From assembly GCA_037139415.1 (NCBI GenBank), contig JBAXGN010000004.1:1-64000 (forward strand): 64,000 nt of DNA. The letters are read 5' to 3'. The notes under the pieces are model-generated. The model was given only the letters and a program-made list of their open reading frames with translations, ran no database searches and was not told the DNA's origin. The DNA is from Verrucomicrobiota bacterium. Lineage in GTDB: Bacteria; Verrucomicrobiota; Verrucomicrobiia; Limisphaerales; Fontisphaeraceae. Of the stretch, positions 32,938 to 41,875 are shown one piece after another; the first letter of the stretch is position 1, and each line of letters begins with the position of its first letter. The position numbers and the translations under genes were made by a program.

Positions 32938-35116
32938 GCGCAGGAAGACCAAACATCCCGCCAGTGTGCAGTCGGCACCCGCGCAAGTGGAGACCGCCAC
33001 CCCAGGGTTTTTAACCGATCTCCGCGCGGTGCTGATTCCTGAACGGAAATGGCATTATGCGTTTCATGGGGTGGTGATTTTAACCGCGCTGGCGTATTGG
33101 ATCGGGTCATTCGTGCGCTGGCCCGAGGCATCCTGGGCGGAAATCATCATGTATCGGCATCAGGGTGATAATCAGGTCTGGCCGGTTATTACCGCCCTGA
33201 GCCAGCTCAATTTTGGGGATCCCGCTGATGTTGTCAACCATGGGAAAGGGATCGCTGGTACCCAGGTGGTGATCTTGTTGCCGAACGCGCTGGCCTATGC
33301 CGTATTTGGAGAGGCCGGCTACATGGTGGCGGACGTGCTGCTATCGCTGGTATATTTTCTTTCCGTGGTGCTGTTGTTGCGCCAGTGTCGCTTTGGCAAA
33401 TTCAGTAGTTTGTTACTCGGGACGCTCCTGGCCACCGGCGCGCTTCAGGCATTGTGCGGCAAGTTGGGTGGCAGCCTGGCCGAATTGGTAAAACTGTTTA
33501 ACACCACCGCCATGGAATGGTCCTTTCCCGCGCTGTTGGATCTGCATATTTTTGCCAAACGCATCCCACGCCCCATGGGCACAGAACCATTCGTGGTACT
33601 GGCGCTCTACTGGATGGTTCGGCAATGGCACGAGTTGCACCTGCCATCCGTGAAACAGGGGATCGCCGTGGGCGCTTTGCTGGTCTTATTGGTTCAGGGC
33701 GACCCGTATTCAGTTTCTGCACTGGGTTTGTTGCTGCTCGGAGTGCTCACTCGCACCATGCTGGCCAACCATGGCCGCGGTCCATGGCGGTTCCTTGGGG
33801 GAGCCATGCTCGGGGCATTGCTGTTCGGTTGGTATTTTCTGATGCAACGCTATTTTGAAAGTCCGGACAGCGCGTTGCGCATTGGGATGGCCACCTATTC
33901 GCGGTCAAAACTCTGGCTGCTGCCCGGCTATGCGCCCTGGTTGCGTTTAGGGGTTGTATGTCTGCTGGCCAGTTGTGTCATTTGGGCGGCCCGAACGTTG
34001 ATCCACCGCACCAAGGTGACCGGAGAAGATCGCGATCAGCCTGGCAGTGGAACACCAACCGACCACCGGAAACCTGCGGAAGGGGATGCAGGTTCCACGC
34101 CGCTGCCCACAACCATGGAAAACTATCAGGCAGAGCGCGATCTCGCGCTGTTCTGTCTCAGCATGGTCGTTGCAGCGTGGTTGGCGCAGCCCGTCCAATT
34201 ATTCCTGCTCGGTACCAGCACTCAGATCTACCATTATCTCATTGCCACACTCCCGCTCTTTTATTCGTATGCATTATTGATCCTGGCGGGGCGGCTGGTC
34301 ACAGTATGCACCCCGCGCGAATTGGCGGGCTGGCTGGATCGGTTTGGCCATGCACCGGGGGGGCCGGGGGCGTGCGTGGTGGGGGCAATGCTGGCGATGA
34401 CAGTGTTGTTGGGCAGCGAGAGTGCGTTGGCGGCGGTGGGGTTCACCAAACTTTCCCGCCAGGAAACCGTGGTTCCCTGGGCGGATTCAGGAAATCGTTA
34501 TCGGGAAAATTTCCGGGCGTTGGACCGTGAGTTCAGGGTGAACCCGGAATTGCAGCGAACCCGCTCGTTCGCCACTTTTTGTAATGAGGTGTACTTTCTG
34601 CTCACGGCGTTTCATGACAAACGAACCTTCCTGCCCGATAACGCCTATTCCACGTTAAGCGACGCGGAACTGGAACACCGGCTTTGCGAAGTGCTGAAGA
34701 TATTCAGCTTAAGTCCGGAGTGTTTTGGAGCGTTCATCGAGCAAAATCATGTCATGAACTATTGGCTGGGATGCGCCAAATATTGGTGTACCATGGATTA
34801 TAAATTTTCCCGGGAAGAAGATTATTCCACCGCCGCACTGGAGGTGGTGAAAAAAATGCCGAGCCAATCCCCGTTTTTACTGGTCATGCCGCGCAGCGAA
34901 AACGAGCGATTGGTCAATAAGTACGCTTCGATTTTATATAATGAAACCAAAATTGCCGATTGTCCCGACGTGTTCATTCTGACCATCCAAGAACTAAAGT
35001 CAGGGCTGATACCCACCACCAATATGTACCAGCTCGCCTATTCCAATGAAATCTTCCTGGCGTACACCAGAGTGATACACGAGGGAACGTATCGAGCACG
35101 CCCACCCAAACCATGA
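32930..35116 (+). CDS. Large multi-pass membrane protein of the glycan operon
   Basis: A 728-residue protein with about ten or more hydrophobic helices in the first two thirds (for example AYAVFGEAGYMVADVLLSLVYFLSVVLLL, FLGGAMLGALLFGWYFL, LGVVCLLASCVIWAA). A polar loop sits near residue 370-400, and a soluble C-terminal part of about 230 residues follows. The shape resembles GT-C type glycosyltransferases that use polyprenyl-phosphate sugars. That would fit the GtrB-like gene upstream, but no DXD/EXD motif near the first loop could be assigned. The start overlaps the epimerase stop by 8 bases. Confidence 0.75.
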   Translation: MFERRKTKHPASVQSAPAQVETATPGFLTDLRAVLIPERKWHYAFHGVVILTALAYWIGSFVRWPEASWAEIIMYRHQGDNQVWPVITALSQLNFGDPADVVNHGKGIAGTQVVILLPNALAYAVFGEAGYMVADVLLSLVYFLSVVLLLRQCRFGKFSSLLLGTLLATGALQALCGKLGGSLAELVKLFNTTAMEWSFPALLDLHIFAKRIPRPMGTEPFVVLALYWMVRQWHELHLPSVKQGIAVGALLVLLVQGDPYSVSALGLLLLGVLTRTMLANHGRGPWRFLGGAMLGALLFGWYFLMQRYFESPDSALRIGMATYSRSKLWLLPGYAPWLRLGVVCLLASCVIWAARTLIHRTKVTGEDRDQPGSGTPTDHRKPAEGDAGSTPLPTTMENYQAERDLALFCLSMVVAAWLAQPVQLFLLGTSTQIYHYLIATLPLFYSYALLILAGRLVTVCTPRELAGWLDRFGHAPGGPGACVVGAMLAMTVLLGSESALAAVGFTKLSRQETVVPWADSGNRYRENFRALDREFRVNPELQRTRSFATFCNEVYFLLTAFHDKRTFLPDNAYSTLSDAELEHRLCEVLKIFSLSPECFGAFIEQNHVMNYWLGCAKYWCTMDYKFSREEDYSTAALEVVKKMPSQSPFLLVMPRSENERLVNKYASILYNETKIADCPDVFILTIQELKSGLIPTTNMYQLAYSNEIFLAYTRVIHEGTYRARPPKP

Positions 35117-35226
35117 AACCTGAACTCCAGATGCCCGCCAGCCTCACAGTCCGGCCATCCGCCAAAAACCGGGCGTGGGTGGCCGATTTAGCCCGAGTGT
35201 TTGTTATGGACGGTGCCACATGCTAA
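35113..35226 (+). CDS. Possible 37-residue protein bridging two genes
   Basis: An ATG at 35113 overlaps the stop of the membrane-protein gene as ATGA. The frame (starting MKPELQMPAS and ending VMDGATC) runs 37 codons to a stop at 35224-35226, overlapping the methyltransferase ATG at 35220. Coupling at both ends suggests it is translated, either as a small protein or to carry ribosomes to the next gene. No domain is recognised. Confidence 0.4.
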   Translation: MKPELQMPASLTVRPSAKNRAWVADLARVFVMDGATC

Positions 35227-36023
35227 ACCGCCCGGAAGAATATCAGAAAATGGCGCGAGTCGAAGGCGACCTATGGTGGTATCGCGCACTCCATCAGCAG
35301 GTCGCGGACGCATTGGACGCCTGTCCAAGCCGGTTCGCCACCCGGATTGTGGATGCCGGTTGCGGCACGGGAGGCTTATTATTATTTCTGCAACATCAAG
35401 GCTATCGGTACATGCAAGGTTGCGATATTTCTCCCGAGGCCGTTCGGATCTGCCGACAACGAGGATTGCCAGTGGAACAGCGGGATTTGCGCGAACTTGG
35501 CCAGTTCTGGCCGGGAACAAAGGCCGAAGCGCTGATCAGCACTGACACATTGTATTTTTTTTCACGCGAGGAACAAATGACGGTGATCCGGCAGCTTCAC
35601 GAAGCGCTGTCTCCCGGTGGTTTATTGATCATGAACCTGCCCGCCTTGGCGGCATTCCGAGGTGCCCACGACCGGTGCGTGGGTATTCAGCAACGGTTCA
35701 CCCGGCGAGACGTGATCCGGTTGTTCCCCCCATCCCGCTTTGAACGGGTGCAGGCACGCTTTTGGCCGTGCCTCGTATCGCCTGGGATTTTTATGGCACG
35801 CGCTTGGCAGCGGCTTCGGCTTCGTTGCCTGCCGGACCAGGAAGCGCAATCAGACCTGGATTTGCCACCAAGCTGGCTAAACCGTTGGTTGGAACGAGTG
35901 ACGCGATTGGAGAATGCCTGGTTTCCCTGGAAACCGTTTGGCAGTTCGCTGTTTGTGACGGCACAAAAGCTTTCCAAATGCGTTTCAATAAATCCGACTG
36001 TAAAGCCGTCCAACCTGCCATGA
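35220..36023 (+). CDS. SAM-dependent class I methyltransferase
   Basis: A 267-residue methyltransferase. IVDAGCGTGGLLLFL is SAM motif I, GCDISPEAVRICRQRGL carries the acidic residue binding the ribose, and LISTDTLYFFSREEQ and LSPGGLLIMNLPAL are motifs II/III. The C-terminal 100 residues (MARAWQRLRLRCLP) are basic and may contact membrane or a partner. It follows the membrane protein and overlaps the histidine kinase start as ATGA, so it belongs to the same transcript. A methylated glycan or polyprenyl-linked sugar is the inferred substrate. Confidence 0.9.
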   Translation: MLNRPEEYQKMARVEGDLWWYRALHQQVADALDACPSRFATRIVDAGCGTGGLLLFLQHQGYRYMQGCDISPEAVRICRQRGLPVEQRDLRELGQFWPGTKAEALISTDTLYFFSREEQMTVIRQLHEALSPGGLLIMNLPALAAFRGAHDRCVGIQQRFTRRDVIRLFPPSRFERVQARFWPCLVSPGIFMARAWQRLRLRCLPDQEAQSDLDLPPSWLNRWLERVTRLENAWFPWKPFGSSLFVTAQKLSKCVSINPTVKPSNLP

Positions 36024-37735
36024 TGAATGCAGTACAATCTGGCGCGGCGCCGCCGCCGAAAGAGCCCGCGTTATGGATTTACCCGATCAAAAATTTGGGC
36101 GTGGCGATAATTTTCTGGCTGTTTGGGTTGTCGGGATACGTGCTGTCGCAAGCCAGTTCGGGAGTGACTCCCATCTGGTCGCCTATGGGCATCGGGGTCG
36201 CCATCGTTATCCTTTCCGGATATCGCTTCTGGCCGGGAATTTACGTGGGTGCCTTGATGGCGGATTTGGAAATTTCCCGGAATCCAGCCTTATCCTTCCT
36301 GCTCGCCGGAGGCAAGGTGATGGAATGCCTGCTGGCGGCCTGGATGGTGAACCGGTTCGCCAACGGACGGAAATTCTATTTACATCCGTGGGACATCGTG
36401 AAATTTGCAGTGCTCGCAGGGATGCTATGCCCTTTGGTGAGTCCGCCGGTCGGCGTGCAATATCCTTCGCTGCAGCACTATATTTTCTGGGCGGGGCGTG
36501 CGTATAGTTGGTTGAGTTGTTGGCTGGGTGAGGTGGTCAGCGTGCTGGTATTCACACCGCTCATTGTCATCTGGAGGGACAGCCCGCGCCATGCCTGGCT
36601 TCGCCGCCAGAGGCTGGAATACGTATTGCTCCTCAGCCTGCTGATCCTGTTTGGGGAAGTCGTCTTTGGCGATTTCCTGCCCCCCGAGGCGCGGGCCTAT
36701 TGGATGCCCAATTTTTGCCTGCCGTTTTTACTGTGGGCGGCGTTTCGCTTTGGTCCGCGCGAAACGATCATTACGACCTTTGTCCTGGGGGCACTGGCGT
36801 TATGGGGAACGTTTCACGGATACGGCTATTTTGCCAAGGCGCAGCCGGCGGAGTCGCTGCTGGTATTCCAGGTTTTCCTGGCGGTGAACTCGATTCTGGC
36901 ATTGTTGGTGGCCGCCATTATTGTCCAGCGCAACCAGATTCGCGAGGATCTGCGCCAGGCGCGCGATGAGTTGGAGATCCGGGTGCAGCAACGCACCAAT
37001 GAATTATCCGAAACCAACCGCCTCTTGGAGAAAGAAATGGTGCGGCGGCAACAGGCGCAAGATGCCCACTCGCAAGCCTTGCGCCGCTTGGTGGAAGTGC
37101 AGGAAATCGAGCGCCGCCGGATTTCGCACGAGTTGCACGATCGCATGGGCCAGGAGTTGACCGCCATCAAGCTCTCCCTGAAAATGCTCAATAAGCAGAC
37201 GGGCATGGCCGAATCGGTACAGGCCGGCTTCCATCGGCTGGACGGGTTGGCGGATAGTCTGATGGTAACCGTGCATCGTTTGGCCTGGGAATTACGTCCC
37301 GCCATTCTTGATGATTTCGGCCTGGATGTCGCGTTGCGACGCTATGTAACCGAGTGGGCCGGGCAAAATGGGGTGCAGGGGGATTTCCACAGTGATGGAA
37401 TGGAATCCGTGCGGCTGCCTGCCAAAGTCGAATCCATGCTGTACCGGATTACCCAGGAGGCCCTCACCAACATCAGCCGCCATGCCCGCGCCAAACGCGT
37501 AAGCGTCCTGTTGGAACGCCGGCATAATCAACTTTCCTTGATTGTGGAAGATGATGGCTGTGGCTTTGACGCCGAAACGGTATTGAAAAGCACCGACGTA
37601 AATATGAAGTTGGGGCTGATGGGAATGCAGGAGCGGGTCATGTTGGTGGGGGGGACTTTGGAGATTGAGTCCAGTCCAAGCCAGGGCACAACCTTGTTTG
37701 TCCGCGTTCCCCTGGACGCCCGGATGGTAGATTAA
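36020..37735 (+). CDS. MASE1-type membrane histidine kinase (NarL/LuxR class partner)
   Basis: A 571-residue sensor kinase. The N-terminal 300 residues form a MASE1-like membrane sensor with about eight helices (TPIWSPMGIGVAIVILSGYRFWPGIYVGAL is typical). A coiled linker (about 300-360) leads to a HisKA_3 domain with the phosphoacceptor in ERRRISHELHDRMGQEL. The HATPase domain has ITQEALTNISRHARA (N box) and VEDDGCGFD, then LGLMGMQERV. The response regulator gene lies 9 bases downstream. The ATGA overlap with the methyltransferase ties the signalling pair to the glycan genes. Confidence 0.94.
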   Translation: MMNAVQSGAAPPPKEPALWIYPIKNLGVAIIFWLFGLSGYVLSQASSGVTPIWSPMGIGVAIVILSGYRFWPGIYVGALMADLEISRNPALSFLLAGGKVMECLLAAWMVNRFANGRKFYLHPWDIVKFAVLAGMLCPLVSPPVGVQYPSLQHYIFWAGRAYSWLSCWLGEVVSVLVFTPLIVIWRDSPRHAWLRRQRLEYVLLLSLLILFGEVVFGDFLPPEARAYWMPNFCLPFLLWAAFRFGPRETIITTFVLGALALWGTFHGYGYFAKAQPAESLLVFQVFLAVNSILALLVAAIIVQRNQIREDLRQARDELEIRVQQRTNELSETNRLLEKEMVRRQQAQDAHSQALRRLVEVQEIERRRISHELHDRMGQELTAIKLSLKMLNKQTGMAESVQAGFHRLDGLADSLMVTVHRLAWELRPAILDDFGLDVALRRYVTEWAGQNGVQGDFHSDGMESVRLPAKVESMLYRITQEALTNISRHARAKRVSVLLERRHNQLSLIVEDDGCGFDAETVLKSTDVNMKLGLMGMQERVMLVGGTLEIESSPSQGTTLFVRVPLDARMVD

Positions 37736-37744
37736 CCCGTCACC

Positions 37745-38398
37745 ATGAAAAAAATTCACGTCATGCTGGCCGACGATCACCGCGTAGTCTGCGAAGGATT
37801 ACGACTCTTGGTGAACAGTCAATCGGACATGCAGGTCGTCGGTGAAGCACAGAATGGCCGGGAAGCCGTGCAATTGGCCCGCAAACTTCAGCCGGATGTG
37901 ATCGTGATGGACCTCACCATGCCGGAATTGAACGGCTTGCAGGCCACGCAATTAATCAAGGACGAATTGCCGGGAATTAAAATTGTGGCCCTGACCGTGC
38001 ATGAGGATGAAACCTATCTGCGCCAACTGTGTCAGGCCAAAGCCAGCGGGTATGTGCTGAAGCGGTCAGCGGGCGATGAATTAGTCCAGGCGATTCGTAC
38101 CGTCATGGAGGGCGGGCTTTATTTTGACCGCCAACTGGCAGGCAAGGCGTTGTCCAGTCAAGCCGGGGGCGGTTCCACCAATGGCGAGCCGGGCACCGCC
38201 GAGCCCAGCGAACGGGAAAAAGAAGTGCTGATCCTCTATGCCTGGGGTTATAGCAATAAGGAAATCGGCGTCCGCCTGGGGCTAAGCGTAAAAACCGTGG
38301 AGACTTACCGCGCCCGCATCGGTGAAAAACTCGGACTTCATAGCCGCACCGACATCGTCCGTTTTGCCCTGCGACAAGGATGGTTGAAAGAGAACTGA
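37745..38398 (+). CDS. NarL/FixJ family response regulator
   Basis: A 217-residue regulator. The receiver domain (residues 1-120) has acidic residues ADDH, phosphoacceptor Asp in VIVMDLTMPELNG, a Thr in VALTVHE and the Lys in YVLKRSA. A Gly/Ser-rich linker joins it to a LuxR-type HTH (about 155-215: SEREKEVLILYAWGYSNKEIGVRLGLSVKTVETY). It should be phosphorylated by the kinase encoded 9 bases upstream and act as a DNA-binding activator. Its targets may include the upstream glycan genes. Confidence 0.96.
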   Translation: MKKIHVMLADDHRVVCEGLRLLVNSQSDMQVVGEAQNGREAVQLARKLQPDVIVMDLTMPELNGLQATQLIKDELPGIKIVALTVHEDETYLRQLCQAKASGYVLKRSAGDELVQAIRTVMEGGLYFDRQLAGKALSSQAGGGSTNGEPGTAEPSEREKEVLILYAWGYSNKEIGVRLGLSVKTVETYRARIGEKLGLHSRTDIVRFALRQGWLKEN

Positions 38399-38715
38399 AT
38401 GCGCAGGGAACATGCGCGCCAGCGGTTGGCATCAATTCCTACTCGACCAGATGTCTCAGCATCGCGGCGACAGAGCGGTTCAGCGGGTAGTCAGTGCGTC
38501 CTTTTCGCGCAACCAAATAGCCAGACTGTTCAAGCTGCTACCCCGTCACCAAACCGGGCTGCGAGATGGCGGGGAGCCTAATCCCCTAATTACGCGGGAG
38601 GGCGACTTTGCCGGTGCGAGTGAGGTCCTGGATGCCGAAGGCTTTCATGAGGTCCAGGAATTTGTCCACCTTGACTTCTCCGCCGGTGATTCCGCAGGAA
38701 TACTGTCGGCCAGCC
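38399..38715. other. Intergenic region holding a displaced ilvN 3' end
   Basis: No intact gene. The first 130 bases after the response regulator show no recognisable signal. The rest contains the ilvN-related duplicate and its decayed downstream flank. Confidence 0.6.
38593..38691 (-). pseudogene. Displaced 3' end of ilvN (left direct repeat)
   Basis: These 99 bases match 41883-41981, the end of intact ilvN, with two differences. In the ilvN frame both are synonymous (Phe TTT/TTC and Thr ACC/ACT). The copy ends one residue past the match with its own stop (Asn-TAG, against His-TAA in ilvN). Weaker similarity continues through the downstream flank to about 38527. It lacks the rest of the gene. 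Such a copy is expected when an element inserts in the gene end and brings its own version of that end. Confidence 0.8.
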
Positions 38716-40314
38716 TTATGCCGGCTTGGCTTTCGCCGCCGCCGCCAAGAGTTCGGCTAAATTGCGCTGATAACGCTGAGTATCGCGATGCGTCTTGCCC
38801 AAGACCCGTTCCGCCGTTTCCAAGGCGCGACGGTACAGCGGTTCGGCGGCGACCAAGTCCCCTTTTTCACTCAACAAAATGGCCAGGTTGTCCAGACTCT
38901 TAAGCGTGTCGGGGTGCTCCGGCCCCAGCACGCGCTCCATGGTTTCCGCAGCGCGGTGGTACAGCGGTTCGGCGGCAGCCAGGGCGCCTTTCCCCTTTAG
39001 CAAATTGGCCAGATTGCTCAGGCTTTTAAGCGTGTCCGGATGCTCCGGTCCCAAAACGCGTTCGCGTGTTTCCAAAGCGCAGCGATACAGCGGTTCGGCG
39101 GCGGCCAAGTCCCCTTTGTCACGCAACAAAACAGCCAGGTTGTTCAGACTAGCAAGCGTGTCCGGATGCTCCGACCTCAGCACGCGCTCGCTCGTTTCCA
39201 AGGCGCGGCGGTACAGCGGTTCGGCGGCGGCCAGGTCCCCTTTGTCACTCAGCAAAATGGCCAGGTTGTTCAGGCTCGAAAGCGTGTCAGGGTGCTCCGG
39301 CCCCAGCACGCGCTCACGCGTTTCCAAGGCGCGGCGGTACAGCGATTCGGCGGCAGCCACGTCTCCTTTGCCACTCAGCAAAATGGCCAGGTTGTTCAGG
39401 CTCGAAAGCGTGTCAGGGTGCTCCGGCCCCAGCACGCGCTCCATGGTTTCCAAGGCGCAGCGGTACAGCGGCTCCGCGGCATCATATTGGCCCAGTTGGT
39501 GTAATTGCCGCGCCCGGCGGCCCAGCACATACGCGTCAGCTTTGGAGAGAGCGCGGTTTTCTCCCAAAGCTTCGGAACTCGCTTTGGCCTCGGCCATGCG
39601 TGCGTTGACCTGATCCAGCAAATCAGACGCTTCACGAATCAAACCGGCATCCAACAGCGAGTCAATGGCCGGTGCGGCCAGTTGCTCCCGGGCAGTCCAT
39701 GGGTTTTCCCCGGCCTTTAGGGCGTTGGCAAAGCGTTGCATGAGGTCAGCCGAGCGGCGGCGGGCATCGGCCACCGGCACGGTGGGTTTGAACTCCGCCA
39801 CGGACGGTTTCTCAGACGGCGGGGCGACCAGCGTCTCCAACAACTGCAGCCGCACCATGAACCAGGAGTTCAAATCGGGCACCGCCCGGAGAAAGACATC
39901 CGTGAACCAGGGGGACATCCACCAGATTTGCCGCAGGCCGGGCCGGGCCAGGTTCTCGCGGTTGAAATTAAAGGCGTAGAGGGCCTTGGCAAGTTCGAGT
40001 TCATCCTGCGGCAGGGCATTGCCAAGATTGGCAATGGAGACGACGCCATCCGGCAGGGCTTCCAACCGTTCCACCAGGAGCCGCACCAAGGCGGTGGGAG
40101 AGAGCCCCATTGGCAGTTCGATTTCGGTGAACGGCGTCTGGTCCTCCGCCAGCGCCAGGCGCAAAGATTGCAGCAGGGCTTTGCGCGCCGCCTCGGTGGT
40201 GTATTCCAGCCGGGCAAATCCTTTGGGCGCGTGCCGGCACCAAAGCCGCAGGCGGGCTTGAATCTCCGCCACGCTGCCAACGGCGCTGGAGTTAGGTGGT
40301 TCCACCGGGAACAA
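38716..40314 (-). CDS. TPR protein with degenerate NTPase-like N-terminal domain
   Basis: A 532-residue protein. The N-terminal part (about 25-180) contains FARLEYTTEAARKALLQSL, the stretch AKALYAFNFNRENLARPG and IWWMSPWFTDVFLRAVPDLNSWF. This LNxxRExL...LWLP...APDxWSW pattern is, as far as I recall, typical of proteins beside or fused to STAND-type ATPases, with no Walker A here. Six 42-residue kinesin-light-chain-like TPRs follow (about 250-520; LGPEHPDTLSSLNNLAILL). The start codon is probably TTG at 40314, overlapping the ATPase gene end by 23 bases; GTG 40305 is possible. A sensor or scaffold role with the ATPase is inferred. Confidence 0.8.
   Translation of the reverse strand: MFPVEPPNSSAVGSVAEIQARLRLWCRHAPKGFARLEYTTEAARKALLQSLRLALAEDQTPFTEIELPMGLSPTALVRLLVERLEALPDGVVSIANLGNALPQDELELAKALYAFNFNRENLARPGLRQIWWMSPWFTDVFLRAVPDLNSWFMVRLQLLETLVAPPSEKPSVAEFKPTVPVADARRRSADLMQRFANALKAGENPWTAREQLAAPAIDSLLDAGLIREASDLLDQVNARMAEAKASSEALGENRALSKADAYVLGRRARQLHQLGQYDAAEPLYRCALETMERVLGPEHPDTLSSLNNLAILLSGKGDVAAAESLYRRALETRERVLGPEHPDTLSSLNNLAILLSDKGDLAAAEPLYRRALETSERVLRSEHPDTLASLNNLAVLLRDKGDLAAAEPLYRCALETRERVLGPEHPDTLKSLSNLANLLKGKGALAAAEPLYHRAAETMERVLGPEHPDTLKSLDNLAILLSEKGDLVAAEPLYRRALETAERVLGKTHRDTQRYQRNLAELLAAAAKAKPA
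38760..39510. repeat. 126-base coding repeats for TPR units
   Basis: Six copies of a 126-base unit (42 codons) encode the TPRs; neighbouring units are nearly identical, for example around 39190-39250 and 39316-39376. The similarity at DNA level suggests recent expansion or homogenisation. Confidence 0.75.
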
Positions 40315-41725
40315 TGCTTTCGCCTTGGGCAGGCTTGAGTTTCTCTTGTGAAATCAGAATGTCCACCACCAAGGGATGCACCCCGAACCAAGTATCGCCA
40401 TTGACAAATTCCTGAACCGCGCGGGAACGCAATAGAGAATTGAGGGTCGGGTCAAAAATCTTGGCGGTCGGCTTGCCTGCGTAAATATCCAGCAAACGAG
40501 CGGCCTTTTTTTCGTAGGTGATCGGTTCACTGCGGGGCTTGCCTTCCTCGGTTTGGCGATCATAGAGGTCTTCGCCCAGAAGGCGCAGATAATCGTTGCG
40601 CAAATCCTTGATGACCGATGTAACGAAGGATGCCGCCAGTTGCTTCGCACCACCCACTAAGGCCAGGTCGCACGCAAGATTGATCATGGAGAACAAATTG
40701 CGCAGATTACCACCGGAAGCAACAATGAGCCGTTCGAGTTGATCGGGAGCAAAAAGCGCGAGGTCCATGCGGGCCGCAACCACCTTTGTCAAAACCTCCC
40801 GCCCCTTGGGGTGTCGGTCGTGCTTTTGATCAAAGATCATGGTGTCGGGAATGCAGACAACCAACTCGCGTTGGACTGGAAGCAGGTTGGCCCGTTGGGA
40901 GTAGCCCAGCGCAATGGGAATGGTAAAGATGAAGTGGGTTTCGAGTCGTTTGAAAAAGTTGGCGTAGGTGACCAGCAACTGTTCGGTGCGCGCGGCAATG
41001 AAATCCTTTTCAAACCCATCCCCCACAAAAAGCCATTCCCTACGCGCGGCATCACGCAGTGATTGATTGCATTCCTGGATGAGCCGATTGGCGATGTCCA
41101 CCAACGTATCCAACCGGTTTAGCCGATATTCAATGCGCTCTTTCTCCCGCACATTGCCAAACCGAATCTCGCCTTTGAGTTTTGCGAACAAACCCAGCGC
41201 TTTGCCCCACCACAGAGCCCCTTGAGTATCCATCCCGGCACCAGCAGCCACTTCCGTCGCGTTGGTTTGCTTGATGGTGGTTTCTTCTTTCGAAAACCAA
41301 TCCCAGATTTCCTTAAGTCGTTCCTCTGATGGCCGTTGCCCGGCACCGCCCTTTTCGATGGGTTTGGCCGTATGTTCCACAATCTCCATCATCATGAGCA
41401 GCAACACGTCGAAGGGCTGGAAACTCAATGGATCCAGGCATTTATCAGCACTGAATCGGATAACGCGATATTGTTCTTCGGCGAGATGTTCAAGCCGCGT
41501 CAATTCGGTGGATTTGCCGACCCCGACATGCCCCATTACCAGAGCCTTGAAAAAATTGGCGTGATAGGAACGCTCCAGTCCGCGTGCCAGCAAAGCGATT
41601 TTATCCATGCCGCGCAACTCATTGAGTTCTTTGCAATAAAACGCTTTATATTCCCTCGGGTCTTCCAAAGGTGTCGGCGTTAAGTTTTTAAAAACATCTT
41701 CCAGTTTTGTCGCGGTCGTAAACAT
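40292..41725 (-). CDS. AAA/STAND-like P-loop ATPase paired with the TPR protein
   Basis: A 477-residue cytoplasmic ATPase. Walker A is GHVGVGKSTEL (about residues 65-75). The preceding RGMDKIALLARGLERS and following RFSADKCLDPLSFQPFDVLLLMM segments fit a family of AAA ATPases with GHxGxGKSTEL. WLFVGDGFEKDF may act as the Walker B region, with other family features less clear (SGGNLRNLFSMINLA matches the AAA/ORC sensor-2-like helix). ATG 41725 is preferred over GTG 41731. The stop overlaps the TPR gene start, so both products should be made together. Defence, signalling or quality control are possible; the sequence does not decide. Confidence 0.82.
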   Translation of the reverse strand: MFTTATKLEDVFKNLTPTPLEDPREYKAFYCKELNELRGMDKIALLARGLERSYHANFFKALVMGHVGVGKSTELTRLEHLAEEQYRVIRFSADKCLDPLSFQPFDVLLLMMMEIVEHTAKPIEKGGAGQRPSEERLKEIWDWFSKEETTIKQTNATEVAAGAGMDTQGALWWGKALGLFAKLKGEIRFGNVREKERIEYRLNRLDTLVDIANRLIQECNQSLRDAARREWLFVGDGFEKDFIAARTEQLLVTYANFFKRLETHFIFTIPIALGYSQRANLLPVQRELVVCIPDTMIFDQKHDRHPKGREVLTKVVAARMDLALFAPDQLERLIVASGGNLRNLFSMINLACDLALVGGAKQLAASFVTSVIKDLRNDYLRLLGEDLYDRQTEEGKPRSEPITYEKKAARLLDIYAGKPTAKIFDPTLNSLLRSRAVQEFVNGDTWFGVHPLVVDILISQEKLKPAQGESIVPGGTT

Positions 41726-41739
41726 AATCACTGATACCG

Positions 41740-41808
41740 CATTGCCTTTGTTTGTTTACCAACACGGCACATGAGCCAAGCTATATTCCAATCACCGCAA
41801 AGGCAATG
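41740..41808. repeat. Inverted repeat upstream of the ATPase gene
   Basis: CATTGCCTTTG at 41740-41750 and its exact complement CAAAGGCAATG at 41798-41808 are 47 bases apart. They flank the likely promoter of the cassette and could be an operator pair, a large hairpin, or an element end. Confidence 0.45.
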
Positions 41809-41875
41809 GCAAAAAAGGCTTCAAAACTTCGGCCCGTCATCAACCAAACAGCGGCCGGGCGGGCCAGCTAACCCA

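Noticed and set aside
38412-38903. Plus-strand frame over the ilvN remnant and TPR gene end
   Set aside because: It is the antisense frame of the ilvN end; the same antisense peptide appears opposite intact ilvN.
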